Shown: positions 42,560 to 53,800, counted from the first letter of the stretch. The stretch is 64,000 nt of DNA from Prorocentrum cordatum (GCA_963575745.1 CAUYUJ010004354.1:1-64000), one strand, 5' to 3'. A program made the numbers and translations. The notes: a model not told the origin generated them from the sequence alone.

Positions 42560-42905
42560 AAAATGCACGCGCTGCCACGCCAGCTGGCGGAGCACGTGCA
42601 GAAGAAACTCAGAGGACGGAGAACAAACTGCCTTAACACATAATGCACGCGCTGTCACGCCGGGTGGTGGAGCACTTGCAGGAAGATCGAAGAAAGACGG
42701 ACGAAGGAGGAACACAGCCGTGCTATAAAATGCACGCGCTGAGACGCCAACTGGCGGAGCATGTGCAGGACGAAGGAGCGGTAACGGAGCACGGAGAGAA
42801 AGCCGCCTCGAAACGGCATGCACGCGCTGGCTGGCGGAGCACGTGCAGGCTGGCGGAGCACGGAGAGAAACGCCGGCTGGCGGAGCACGTGCAGGCGGGA
42901 CGAGG
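42560..42905 (+). repeat. ~80 bp tandem repeat with GGCGGAGCACGTGCAG core
   Basis: Units contain AAATGCACGCGCTG, ACGCCAGCTGGCGGAGCA and CGTGCAGGA; starts near 42562, 42642, 42730 and 42818, with extra core copies at the end. Confidence 0.7.
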
Positions 42906-42949
42906 AAAGACAAACAGGAGGCAGAAAGACATATGGAAGAAACAGGAAC

Positions 42950-43720
42950 TCTCTTGAGCCGTCTCGGGTCCTGCTGGGACGTGCCCAGACCGTTTTCGTG
43001 TTGTCTCCTCACGCTGTGATAGCTTACCAACCATGTTGGGGCATCTTGGGGCCCAGGTCTCTTTCGAAGTCTCTCGGAGCCCAATTGGAGCCTCTTCGGA
43101 GTCTCCTGGAGGTTTCCCGGAGTCCTCCTAGGGTCTCTTGGGAGCCTCTTTGTGTTTTCTTTTGGGCCTCCCAGGGGCCTCTTTCGGCCTGCCCTGTTGG
43201 GCACCTATAGGCGGCCTCGGGGGTCATTTCTGGGCAGCGGGTTCCAAATAGCAGCGCGTATTACCCCTCCATCCCGGGGCCCTCTTGGGCCGTCTTCGGG
43301 TTTTCTTGGTCCATCTTGGGGCCCTCTTGAGCCGTCTAGGGGCACTCTTGAGAGCCTCATCGGCAGTTTGTGGGCGTTTTTGGAGACCTCTGGGGTTGTC
43401 TTCGACTGCGTTAAAACTAAAAAACGAATATACTAAAAAGTGCAAGTATTCCTGAGGGGATGGAGCACTCTTGCGGGTCCTCTTGGATTGGTCTTGGATC
43501 GTCGTGGACGCCTCCCCTCTAGAGCCGCCTTGACGGCGGTCTGGGGAACCTCTTGACCCGTCTGGGAGCGTTGGAAGCCCGAAATCCGTCAAAAACGAAA
43601 AGAAAATATCTAAATTTGGCCTCTCGGAGCACTCGCCGGGCTGCTATTTGAACCTTCTTGGGCCGTCTGGAACCTCTGGAAGCCGTCTTCAGGGCAGCTC
43701 GGGGCAGTCTTGGTCCGTCG
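42950..43720 (+). repeat. Phased ~10-11 bp repeat block
   Basis: CATCTTGGGGCC, CCTCTTGGGCCG, CGTCTTGGGG-type units with AT-rich spacers at 43400-43450 and 43570-43620. Confidence 0.6.
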
Positions 43721-44268
43721 GGACGGCTGTTTGATCGGCCTGGGACCTGTGTGGCCGCCCCCAACAGCGGGCCCTGGCCCCGAAGAGAGAGGTGCATGGT
43801 CAGGAAAAGTAAGCGCCGACGCTGCCGCCGCCAGGCACTGTGAAACTATGAAGCCACCCAGCGTCGCCAGTTCCACGGGCAGGTGGTCTCTAAAAATCTG
43901 TTCGTGAGGGCGGAGAGGAAAAAACCAAGCGCCCAAGCCGAATCCACAGCAGGCCAATTGAAGTTTTCTTCCTCTTCCTCCTCCTTTTCTCATGGAGAGG
44001 ACAAGCGAGAATATATAAAAGCAAACTGTGAAAGCCAGAGCCCGCAGCAAATGGCAGATGGAATGCGCAGGAGGCCACAGCGCAGGCCAGCGCGAACCAC
44101 AGCACCAAGATTGCGAACCATAACCTGAATGCAGCTTATAGGCATAGGATCCCTCAGAAGATCACCTCAACTCCCCTGGGCATTCGCTGTTTCAGATTGC
44201 GCTTCCCTGATCACCTCGAAAGTCAAAACAAAAAAACAAAAAAGATGAACAGTCGCTCTCGGGACGAT
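43721..44268. other. No gene seen
   Basis: Unremarkable mixed sequence downstream (minus sense) of the PDZ gene; the likely site of its 3' UTR. Confidence 0.4.
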
Positions 44269-45489
44269 CTAGCCGGTCACCTGGTGTTGCTCTCTGGCCA
44301 TGGGCTTCCTCCAGACGACGAACTCAAGCGGCTGGAACTCACGACACTCGGCAATAATCCCGTCTGCGTTGCCAGAAATTCCGTTCACCTGGACCAGATA
44401 ATCACCCGCTCTGACCCTCGCTTCTTCGTTGCGGTCGTTCCACTGCGCGAAAAGGCCTTCCGTCACTCTCTCCACCAATACTGCGGAACCATCGCAGGTG
44501 TCGATGTCGATCCCGAGACTGGTGCCGTCGCTTCGATCTACCGTGACCTGGAACGTGAAGGCGGCCAGGGCCTCGTCCAAGGCGGGCGCCGACCCGGCAG
44601 AGGCCCGCCCACCGGGCGGCAGAGAGCCCGCCGCCGCGCCCGCAGCGGCAGAGGCCCGCGGCCGGCACACGCGCGCCTGGGCCGCCGGGGTCGCCTCGTC
44701 CAAAGAAGACGAGGGCGTCGACCCTGCGGAGGCAGGCCCGGTGGGCGGCAGGGGGCGGACCTCGGCCCCGCAGGTCTCGCACTCCTGCAGCTCGCCCGCC
44801 CCCTGGTCGATCAGAGCGAGGCACTCCGGGCACTGCCGGTTGCCGAACTCCACGTCGTCGCAGGCCCCCCGCAGCATGACCTCGAGGGTTCTCCTCGCCG
44901 AAACTGCGCTGACGTGAAACGCGCAGCAGCCTCGGCCACAGACGTTGATGCCCGCGATGGCGTCCCACAAGCGCATCACCACCGTCTCCTTGGGCGTCTC
45001 CGCGAACGCCGGCACCTGGCGCCTCATGGTGTTGAGCCTGACCCGCCTCTTCGCGCGGCAGGCCCACGGCACGCCTGCGCGGCGCAGGGTCTCCACGTCC
45101 CTACTGAGCTCCGGCATTGACGGCGGGCGTGGAGACGGCTCGGTCGGAAGCGTCTGCACCTCGACGGTCCTCGTGCGGGGGACGCGGCACCAGGCCGAGG
45201 CGGTCGTCTTGGAGATCGCCAAGCTCGACAGCGCGCTGACCTCTGAGTTGTGCTCGGACGGAGCCTCCTGCACTTGCTGCGGGCGGGGTTTCCTCGCGGT
45301 GCTGGAGAGGTCGAAGCTGCATGTGTCACTGTTGCGCTGCAGCGTAAGGCGGGGCCCGCCGACTTCGGGCGGCTGCTCTGGGCCAGAGCCGCTCCTGGAC
45401 GCCGCAACTCTGGGCCCGTCGTTGTAAATCCGCCGACCCCATGAGGCGTGTGCGGAATCCTTCTCAGCTGCATCCGAGGTTGTCCCCAC
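44269..45489 (-). CDS. PDZ-domain protein with Cys-rich zinc-binding-like segment
   Basis: Open frame of about 406 codons; the first codon is GTG, the first ATG is at 45117, and protein-like sequence precedes it, so an upstream exon may exist. Near codons 175-240 there is a Cys-rich segment: CGRGCCAF, then CPEC and CETCGAEV, suggesting a zinc-binding module. A low-complexity Ala/Ser/Pro linker follows. Codons ~311-401 form a good PDZ domain: GTSLGIDI (carboxylate loop region), a central VTEGLFAQWN, GDYLVQVNGISG and the final LEFVVWRKP strand. PDZ domains bind C-terminal tails of partner proteins; the partner here is unknown. The satellite array begins immediately upstream. Confidence 0.75.
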   Translation of the reverse strand: MGTTSDAAEKDSAHASWGRRIYNDGPRVAASRSGSGPEQPPEVGGPRLTLQRNSDTCSFDLSSTARKPRPQQVQEAPSEHNSEVSALSSLAISKTTASAWCRVPRTRTVEVQTLPTEPSPRPPSMPELSRDVETLRRAGVPWACRAKRRVRLNTMRRQVPAFAETPKETVVMRLWDAIAGINVCGRGCCAFHVSAVSARRTLEVMLRGACDDVEFGNRQCPECLALIDQGAGELQECETCGAEVRPLPPTGPASAGSTPSSSLDEATPAAQARVCRPRASAAAGAAAGSLPPGGRASAGSAPALDEALAAFTFQVTVDRSDGTSLGIDIDTCDGSAVLVERVTEGLFAQWNDRNEEARVRAGDYLVQVNGISGNADGIIAECREFQPLEFVVWRKPMAREQHQVTG

Positions 45490-45499
45490 ACATCACACA

Positions 45500-48345
45500 G
45501 TCCCTAGCCATCCTCGCCGGGACCCTCCCCGACCCCCCCTGTGACAGCCAGCCTCCTGAGGGGCTCTGGCCATGGGCTTTTCGTAGATCTGAAGGCCCCC
45601 CCCTCAGCAAATTCCTCGCCGACACCCCCCCGACCTCTCCGACACAGCCAGCAACCTGAGGCCTCTGGGCATCGGTTTTCCGTAGGTTTCACGGCCCCCC
45701 CCCTCAACAAAATCTCCGCCCGGACCCCCCCGACCCCCCCTGACACAGCCAGCCTCCTGAGACTCTCTGGGCATGGGTTCTTCGTAGGTTTCAAGGCCCC
45801 CCCACTCAGCAAAATCCTCGCCGGGACCCCCCTCACCCCCCCCCACCTTCCCTGACACAGCCAGCCTTGCGAGGCCTCTAGGCATGGATTTTTCGTAGGT
45901 TTCAAAAGCCCCCCCAACGGACCCCCCCGACCCCCGCTGACACTGCCAGCCGCCTGAGGCCTCTGGGCATAAGGTTTGGCGTATGTCCAAAGGCCCCCCC
46001 CTGAGCAAATTCCTCCCCGAGACCCCCCCGACCTCCCCTGACACAGTCAGCCTCCTGAGAAGATCTGGGCATTGGTTTTTCGTAAATCTGAAGGCCCCCC
46101 CACTCAGCAAAATCCTCGCCAGGACCCTCCCCGAGACCCCCCCGACCCTCCCTGACACACCCAGCCTCCTGAGAAGCTCAGGGCATTGGTCTTTCGTAGA
46201 TCCGAAGGCCCCCCCACTCAGCAAAATCCTCGCCGGGACCCCCCCGACCCCCCCCCCCACTCAGCAAAATCGTCGCCGGGACCCCCCGACCCCCCCTGAC
46301 ACAGCCAGCCTCTTGAGGCCTCTGGGCATGGATTCTGCGTAGGTCTCAAGGCCTCCCCCCTTCAGCACAATTTCTCGCCGGGACCCCTCCGACCCCACCT
46401 GAAACAGCCAGCCTCCTGAGATGCTCTGGGCATGGGTTTCTCGTAGGTTTGAAGCCCCCCCACTCAGCAAAATCCTCGCCGGGACCCTTCCCGAGACCCC
46501 CCCGACCCCCCCTGACATACCCAGCCTCCTGACAAGCTCTGGGCATTGGTTTTTCAAAGATCTGAAGGCCCCCCCACTCAGCAAAATCCTCGCCGGGACC
46601 CCCCCACCCCCCACCCGACCTCCCCCCGACCCCCCCCCGACCCCCTCACACAGCCAGCCTCCTGGGGGCTCTGGGCTAGGTTTTTCATACGTTTCATGGC
46701 CCCCCCACTCAGCAAAATCCTCGCCGGGACCTCCCCGACCCCCACCCCGACCCCCTCCCGACCCTTCCCCGACCCCCCCTGACACAGCCAGCCTCCTGAG
46801 GAGCTCTGGGCTGGGTTTTTCGCACGTTTCACGGCACCCCCACTCAGCAAAATCGTCGCCGGGACCCCCCGACCCCCCCTGACACAGCCAGCCTCTTGAG
46901 GCCTCTGGGCATGGATTCTGCGTAGGTCTCAAGGCCTCCCCCCCTCAGCAAAATTTTTCGCCGGGACTCCTCTGACCCCACCTGAGACAGCCAGCCTCTG
47001 GAGCTGCTCTGGGCATGGGTTTCTCGTAGGTTTGAAGCCCCCCCACTCAGCAAAATCCTCGCCGGGACCCTCCCCGAGACCCCCCCGACCCCCCCCGACC
47101 CCCCCCCGACCCCCCCACCCCTGACACACCCAGCCTCCTGAGAAGCTCCGGGCATTGGTTTTTCATAGATCCGAAGGCCCCCCCACTCAGCAAAATCCTC
47201 GCCGGGACCCCCCCCACTTCCCCCGCCCCCCCCCCCCCCCCCAACCCCCCCCCCGACCCTCCCTGACACAGCCAGCCTCTGAGGAGCTCTGGGCTGCGTT
47301 TTTCGTACGTTTCAAGGCCCCCCCACTCAGCAAAATCGTCGCCGGGACCCCCCGACCCCCCCTGACACAGCCAGCCTCTTGAGGCCTCTGGGCATGGATT
47401 CTGCGTAGGTCTCAAGGCCTCCCCCCCTCAGCAAAATTTCTCGCCGGGACCCCCCCGACCCCACCTGAGACAGCCAGCCTCCTGAGATGCTCGGGGCAAG
47501 GGTTTCTCGTAGGTTCGAAGCCCCCCCCAATCAGCAAAATCCTCGCCAGGACCTCCCCGACCCTCCCCCGCTGCGTCAGCCATCTGAGGCCTCTGGGCAT
47601 GGATTTTTCGTAGATTTCAAAGCCCCCCCCCTCAGCAAAATCTCCGCCCGGACCCTCCCGAACCCCGCTGACAGTGCCCGCCACCAGAAGCCTCTGGGCA
47701 TAAGATTTTGCGTATGTTTCAAAGCACCCCCACTCAGCAAAATCCTCGCCGGGACCCTTCCGACACTCCCTGACACAGCCAGCCTCCTCAGGCTTCTGGG
47801 CATGGGTTCTTCGTAGGTCTCAACGCCCCCCCACCCAGCACAATCCTCGCCGGGGCGTCCCGACCCGCCCCGACACACCCAGCCTCCTGAGGCCTCTGGG
47901 CATAAGGTTGTCCGTATGTTTCAAGCCCCCCCCCCGGCAAATTCCTCCCCGAGACCCCCCCGACCCTCCCTGACACACACAGTTTCCTGAGAAGCTCTGG
48001 GCATGGGTTTTTCGTAGATCGGAAGGCCCCCCCACTCAACAAAATCCTCGCCGGGACCCCCCCAACCCCCCGTCGACCCCCCCCCGACCCCCCCTGACAC
48101 AGCCAGCCTCCTGAGGAGCTCTGGGCTAGGTTTTTCGTACGTTTCACGGCCCCCCCACTCAGCAAAATCCTCGCCGGGACTCCTCCGACCCCCCCTGACA
48201 CAGCCAGCCTCTTCAGGCCATGGATTTTGCGTAGGTCTCAAGGCCCCCCCCCCTCAGCAAAATTTCTCGCCGGGACCCCTCCGACCCCACCTGAGACAGC
48301 CAGCCTCCTGAGATGCCCTGGGCATGGGTTTCTCGTAATCCGAAA
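45500..48345. repeat. ~100-140 bp satellite array, about 26 units, with higher-order repeats
   Basis: Each unit has CAGCCAGCCTCCTGAGG, CTCTGGGCATGGGTTTTTCG, a TAGGTTTCAAGGC block, CCCCCACTCAGCAAAATC, CTCGCCGGGACC and a variable CCCCCCGACC run that sets unit length. A subtype with CTTGAGGCCTCTGGGCATGG and TTCTGCGTAGGTCTCAAGG recurs near 46302, 46885 and 47370, and in altered form near 48200, so blocks of four to five units are themselves repeated. Frames across it are artefacts of the repeat. Confidence 0.9.
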
Positions 48346-48375
48346 GCCCTTATAACGGCGACGAGGCGACGATCG

Positions 48376-48437
48376 AAAGCAGTGCCCCGGCACTGCTTTG
48401 AACGCGTTCAAAGCAGTGCCCCGGCACTGCTTTGAAC
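48376..48437. repeat. Two tandem palindromes, AAAGCAGTGCC family
   Basis: 48376-48399 has 11-bp arms AAAGCAGTGCC/GGCACTGCTTT; 48406-48437 has 15-bp arms GTTCAAAGCAGTGCC/GGCACTGCTTTGAAC, both around a CC centre. The junction between them is also palindromic. They sit between the satellite and the first CCGCNACTGCGG motif. Confidence 0.9.
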
Positions 48438-48554
48438 GTATGATATGATGATATGATGATGATTATGATTGATGATGATGATGATTTTTCCAGCGTACAC
48501 TGTCCGCAACTGCGGCAATCAACATCATGCTCCACTTGCCCGCAACTGCGGCCA

Positions 48555-49745
48555 TCACCAACGCTGCGCCTCGAAGCTCCACGGAGGGCGCTCGGCAGGT
48601 CGCCCGCTCGAGCCCCACTCGACTTCACGCTGAGGAGGCGAGCCCTCAGGGGCATTGTCCGCAACTGCGGCATGATCAGAGGGCCACCACTGCGCGCCAT
48701 CAGCGCCCCATTCGCTCGAGCTCCAGTCCCACCAGGACCAGCCCTGCCATCTCGTGGCGGGACTGCGCGCCTCCCATGCGCCGCTGCCGCTGGCGTCCCA
48801 GGACCCAGCCGCCACTGCGGCACAAGAAGGGGTCGCATCGTCGCCGTTGGCAGCTTGCGGCGGTGGCGTGTTCCCAGCTCGCTCAGCCCCAGCGTCTCTC
48901 CCCGCAACTGCGGTTCCCATCTGGGGTCGGACGCCCTTCCCCGCAACTGCGGTGTCCGCGTAGCTGCCCTTCTTGCCGCCCTTCTTGCCGCCCTTCCTGC
49001 CGCCCTTCCTGCGTTCCAACCTCGCGGCGAGTCTTTCAGGTGACCTGCGGCACGTATTGTGCGTGAAAGCCACCAGAGGGAAGTGCGCTCCGTGCCTCGC
49101 CCTGCCGAAGGCGCCATGCCATATCTTGTCGTCGAGGTTGCCCTGCTTCACTCTGAAGGGATGGCGCACCCAATCGTCGCGTTCCCTGCGCGCCATCCTT
49201 TGCTCGAACTCCGCAACTGCGGTCAAGGATTCGCCAGATGGCGTCAGGAAGGCGCGCATCTTGTTTTCAACGGGCTCAGCCTTGGGCACGTAAGTCTGAA
49301 GCATCTTCCCAGGGCCATTCGTGTAGTCGAAGACAGGGAAAGACGGATCATGCTGGGTCGTCAAGAATCCGCCCTCACGGTCGTGCAGAACACTCAGGCC
49401 ATGGTGAAGCTTGTACTGCCCAGGACAGTTTATGAACAAAATCGCCATGCTGTCTGCCCTGGGCTGGCCGCCTGCTGTCTTCCAGGGGGTCCACGCGGCG
49501 ACGTCCACAGTCAGGCCGCAATTGCGGCACCAGGACACAAGCTGGAACATGCACATGTTGAAGTCCCCCATGCAGACCTTCACGTCCCATTCCCTGACGT
49601 AGGCGACGAACCAGTTGTAGAACTCATGGAGCTTCGTGACGCCCCAGTCTTGGTTGGCCAAGCTGTGGTGGACGTGCACCGCCATGACGTTGAAGGAGCC
49701 CCCCAAATGGGTCACGGCCTGGTCCAGGTGGACGCGCACCACCAT
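48555..49745 (-). CDS. Endonuclease/exonuclease/phosphatase-type protein, C-terminal half
   Basis: 396 codons from ATG 49745, overlapping the N-terminal half by 34 bases in another frame. It has FNVMAVHVHHSL, the KVCMGDFNM strand (GDFN signature, ~residue 60), a RADSMAILF strand and QHDPSFPV (~131), which resembles the final His box. Together with the upstream half this makes a complete EEP fold, the metal-dependent phosphodiesterase family that includes APE-type LINE endonucleases and DNase I. The tail is Lys/Gly-rich (KGGRKGGKKGGKKG) and then Trp/Ser-rich, perhaps nucleic-acid-binding. Codons upstream of 49745 in this frame stay open and protein-like (APAPKLHNKYSRA), so this ATG is unlikely to be the natural start. 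Confidence 0.65.
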   Translation of the reverse strand: MVVRVHLDQAVTHLGGSFNVMAVHVHHSLANQDWGVTKLHEFYNWFVAYVREWDVKVCMGDFNMCMFQLVSWCRNCGLTVDVAAWTPWKTAGGQPRADSMAILFINCPGQYKLHHGLSVLHDREGGFLTTQHDPSFPVFDYTNGPGKMLQTYVPKAEPVENKMRAFLTPSGESLTAVAEFEQRMARRERDDWVRHPFRVKQGNLDDKIWHGAFGRARHGAHFPLVAFTHNTCRRSPERLAARLERRKGGRKGGKKGGKKGSYADTAVAGKGVRPQMGTAVAGRDAGAERAGNTPPPQAANGDDATPSCAAVAAGSWDASGSGAWEARSPATRWQGWSWWDWSSSEWGADGAQWWPSDHAAVADNAPEGSPPQREVEWGSSGRPAERPPWSFEAQRW

Positions 49746-50539
49746 CGCCCTGGAGTACTTGTTGTGCAGCTTTGGCGCAGGAGCCTCCGCAACTGCGGAC
49801 GTTTCTTCTTCTTCTTCGTTTTGGACTTCTCCTGCTTGTGGAAGAGTCTCGCAAAGTCTACGTGTTCAATGTGGCCGCCACTGCGGTCCCTCATGCCAAC
49901 AAGGAGGGTCCCTGATGGCTCGCCGCCCTTAACGCACAGGTAGTTGTATTGAGTCCGACTCCGAAACCTATCGTCCGCAACTGCGGCTGCACTGTCCCTC
50001 GCGTCGTGCTCCCCACTGAGTACCGCGCAGGTCTCGTCGTCGCACTCGCAGAGGGCGATGATCTGGGCAGGGTTCGCGCGGAGCTGCGCCCACTCGTCCG
50101 CGCGTTGCGTGGGTCTAGCTGCAGTCCCTCCGAAGTTGGCCACGTAGAAGCCGACCCGTCCCGCTTCGAACTCCGTTTTCTCCTCCCATGCGTCGACAAG
50201 AGCTCTTTGTTTTTCCGACAGATTGCTTGTCTCGATGATGGGCACCCGTTTCCAGGGTCTCCGCGACGACAACACTCTCGGCATGTAGGAGTCATGTGCT
50301 GCCGCAACTGCGGCTCCCGCACCTCCCCGGGACTCAGCCTCGTCAGCGGAGGCAGCCGAGGACGCGACGGTGCTGTCGCCATCTTGCGTCCGCTGGTCGT
50401 CGTCATCATCCGCAACTGCGGCTTCCTCGTCTTTGCCTCCCTCCTCCTCCTCAGCGTTGTGGATGAACACCGTTCTGGCGAATCGAGGTCCACGGTCCAT
50501 ACTCCCTGAGGATGCGCTCGGGCGCGCGGGCGGCCACAT
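49712..50539 (-). CDS. Endonuclease/exonuclease/phosphatase-type protein, N-terminal half
   Basis: ATG at 50539; an acidic N-terminus with several AVA/RSGG motif insertions, then RVGFYVANFGG (first beta strand) and NPAQIIALCECDDE with the metal-binding Glu (~bases 50050). After FHKQEKSKTKKKKK the protein-like sequence continues one frame over, so the product is split at an AAG-rich run (49795-49815). This could be a sequencing error, a real lesion or programmed frameshifting. It lies 327 bases after the transposase gene and is the last gene of the cluster. Confidence 0.6.
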   Translation of the reverse strand: MWPPARPSASSGSMDRGPRFARTVFIHNAEEEEGGKDEEAAVADDDDDQRTQDGDSTVASSAASADEAESRGGAGAAVAAAHDSYMPRVLSSRRPWKRVPIIETSNLSEKQRALVDAWEEKTEFEAGRVGFYVANFGGTAARPTQRADEWAQLRANPAQIIALCECDDETCAVLSGEHDARDSAAAVADDRFRSRTQYNYLCVKGGEPSGTLLVGMRDRSGGHIEHVDFARLFHKQEKSKTKKKKKRPQLRRLLRQSCTTSTPGRWWCASTWTRP

Positions 50540-50866
50540 GCTTGCGTCTTCGCGTGCGCCACCTCGAGCCACGGTGGCTACGGAAATGGATCGTGAATGG
50601 GCATGGGGTCGGATGGAGGGAGGAGACAAAGAGGATTCGAGGAGTGGCAGAAGGAGGGCGAGGACTCAAAGGAACCGAAAGAACAACAAATGGACTGGCG
50701 GAGAAGCAGAAGGAGGGCGACGATTGCAAGGGACTGTGAAAGGATTATTTTCACAGCAGCAGGAAGACCGCAACTGCGGTTTTGCCTCATCTCCTGCCCG
50801 CGCGGGAGCCGCTTGGAAAAACAACTTCCCTCTGGACTTCCTGTGGGTCCGCAACTGCGGCCTGCA

Positions 50867-53800
50867 TCACGCTAGGGCTGGGATTACCAGCGCCATTTGC
50901 CCTCCCAGGGTTCTCACTGTTTCCGAATGCACGAACTGCGACAGCGCCGAACGGTTCCCAGACGCCGCGTCGTTCGCGACTTTTTGCAGCCACCCAGCAA
51001 ACGTGAGCGGCCATTGCTCCTTGTGCTGCTTGCACATCTCCTCGTCCCAATGCGTCTTGAACCATGCCCACTCCCCCCTCTGCTCGTCTGAGAGGACGCC
51101 TTTTCCGCGAGCCAGGCGATCCAGAGCTGCCATCCTGTTTTTCTTGATCTTGAACTCCTCGGGATTCCACTGCGCTAGGGCGTGTTTGTTAGCCAAAGCC
51201 GTTTCCACCGCAACTGCGGCCTCCTTCTTTGCCCTCAAGGCGGCCTCGGCCTCTCGAATCTGCTTCTTGAGATCGTGCAACGCCTTCGTCCTGTCGTTCG
51301 CTTCCAGAGCCAGGCGCCGCTTTTTCGCCACCACTGCGGCTTCGTGGTCTCGCTGGGCAGTCAACGCTCGTAGGACCTCGTTGTCCTCCCGCGCCAGCTC
51401 TCTCAACCGCTTCTTTTGTTTGTGTCGTTGCTGTCGGCAATCCTGCGCTAGTTTCTCCATGCCCACTTGGCGCAGCATATCTTCCGCCTCGCGGAGCGTT
51501 TCTGCCAAGGACGTCGCCACTGCCACCTGCTCGGCCGCCTCTGCGTCGACCACGCAGTCCATGGATACCGAGGATCCTTGAGGCCCAGGTGCCGCAACTG
51601 CGGCATCGCACTGTTCCGCAAGAGCCTCGGCCCACGAGGCCTCCTCTTGCTCTTCGTCCTCCTCGTGCTCCTCGTGCACCTCCTCCTCCTCCTCCTCCCC
51701 GCCCTCCTCATCGCCCTCCTCGTGGCCTGGCTCCTGGCCTAGCGCTTCGTCGCCGAGCTTCTCCAACACGGAATCTGTGGCGTCGTGTTTCTCGTATTCG
51801 TGTATGAGACGCAGCACGTCATTGTAGGACCATTTCAAACGTTTCTGCTCGCATTCTTCCCTCACCTCCGCGACTGCGGTGTCCACTTTTGCTCGCAGCC
51901 CCCCTGCTTCCCAGAGTTCCGCCGCCTCTCGGCAAATCTCGAGATCTCCTGACTTGTCGAAGGGCGCTCGAATTCCCACTTTCAGGAAACCTTTCGCGGC
52001 GTCCAAGTGCAACTGCACATTCTCCAACACTGACAGCATCAAGTCGGCGCAATCGGAACGCCGCAACTGCGGCACGTGCTTCCCCAACGCCATTTGCTGC
52101 ACCAGCGCTTTGGTCTCGAGGGCAATGTACCGGCGCTTCACGTGCTGGTTCAAGTCCGTGTCCACGGGCTGCGCAACTGCGGTCGCCCCCCCGCCGTGAA
52201 TGATCAGCACGTAGCCGCGCTGCCAGGCGAGTCTCCGCACAGCGTCTGCTTTGTGCGGGGAATGGTCGTCGGCCATGAGGATGCGCCACTTTCCCCGCAA
52301 CTGCGGGTCGTCGGGCCAGGCCCGCAAGTGCCGCTGCAAGAATGATACAACGTCGTCTGCGCGGTAGGACCCCTTCTCGGACGTCGCCGTGCTCACCCAA
52401 GACGGATAGCCGCGACTGCGGGCATGTGCGGCCAAGCCCTCAGCGATGACAGATCCCCCCTTGAACATTAGCTCCGCCGGCGGTGGTCCGCAACTGCGGA
52501 TGTCCTCCGCGTCGCTCGACACCGTCAGGTTCGCTGTCCACCGAGCCCTGCTGTCGTCATGCGCCTCGACAAGCGGGACAATGCCACCCTTCACAGCCAA
52601 GGTCGGCTTCGAGGCCGACGACGACTCGTTGTGGTGAAAGGGCGACTGGTCCCAGTTCAGGATGTGCGGGTCGTACCCCAGAAGCTCCTCTGCAGCTGCG
52701 CGGACCCTGGCCACGTTCAAGATCATAGTCTCAAAACGAGATTGGAGCAACCATTTTGGCACCTTGTACTTGCGGTTCGGCTTCTTCATGCTCAGGCCGT
52801 AGGAGCGCCGCCACTTCACCCACCACCGAGGCCGCAACTGCGGCACCATCGGTTTGCCTCCCCGCTTCATTGTCTCCACGCAGTAGTCCGCGACGAGTTG
52901 CTTCGCCTTCGTAACCAGCAGGGATTGGGAGAACCTGGCCAACATCTTGGGCCTCTCCTCCGCAACTGCGGTTCGCTTGGCCACCGCCTTCCAGTCCACG
53001 GAGTACCTCATGTGGGACCACCACTCGTACAGAGCGGCTTCCAGCCATGGAGCCTTGTTCGGGCGCCCTTGGTTGCCCCGCGCGCGGCGTCGGCCATGCA
53101 CGCCCGCCGTGCCATGTCCACCTTGTGTGCGCCAGTTTTGAAACCACTTGGAGACGGCCTGGCGCTGCTGGACGACCCCCATGCCCTTCGGCCACGTGAA
53201 CCGCCCGCAAAAAGACGCGATTGAATTCCGTGGCAGAACGCCCTCGCCCATCCAACCACAACTGCGTGCGTGCGCCTCCAGTTCTTTGCAAACCAGTTCG
53301 CGGTCTCTGAGCATGTGCGGGCACACGCGCCGCTTCTGTTCCGCAACTTCGGGTTTTGGGCGTGCGCTGGCCAGTGCGTGCGCCCTGATCTGCTCCTCCT
53401 GCAACGCCTCGGGCATAGCCTCAGCCATGGCAAGCAATATACCCATGTCCTGCACGCCCGTCTGCCACTCTAACGCCGCCATGAGAGCGGGGCGTGGCGC
53501 GCTCGCCTCTCTCGGCGCCTCTGCTGGTTCGCCCTCGCCCTCGGAGTCGTGCAGGACCATGGGTCCAGCAGGGCCGCTGGCCCCGCAACTGCGGTACGCC
53601 CGCACCTCCTCCAAGGTTAGTTCCTGCGTGACAACGAGCATGTCGTGCAACCACGGTTCGTCCCAGCGGCGCACCCCGAAATCGTACAGTTCCTCCCGAA
53701 GCCATTTGCGCGTCTCGGCATTTTGCGGTTTCTGCAACATCATCGCCATAAGGTCAATGCCGCAGTTTCCATCGCAAACAGTCCCTAGGACCCATTGTCC

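Noticed and set aside
45500-48345. CRISPR array
   Set aside because: The units are about 100-140 bases, diverge from each other, and have no unique spacers; this is a satellite.
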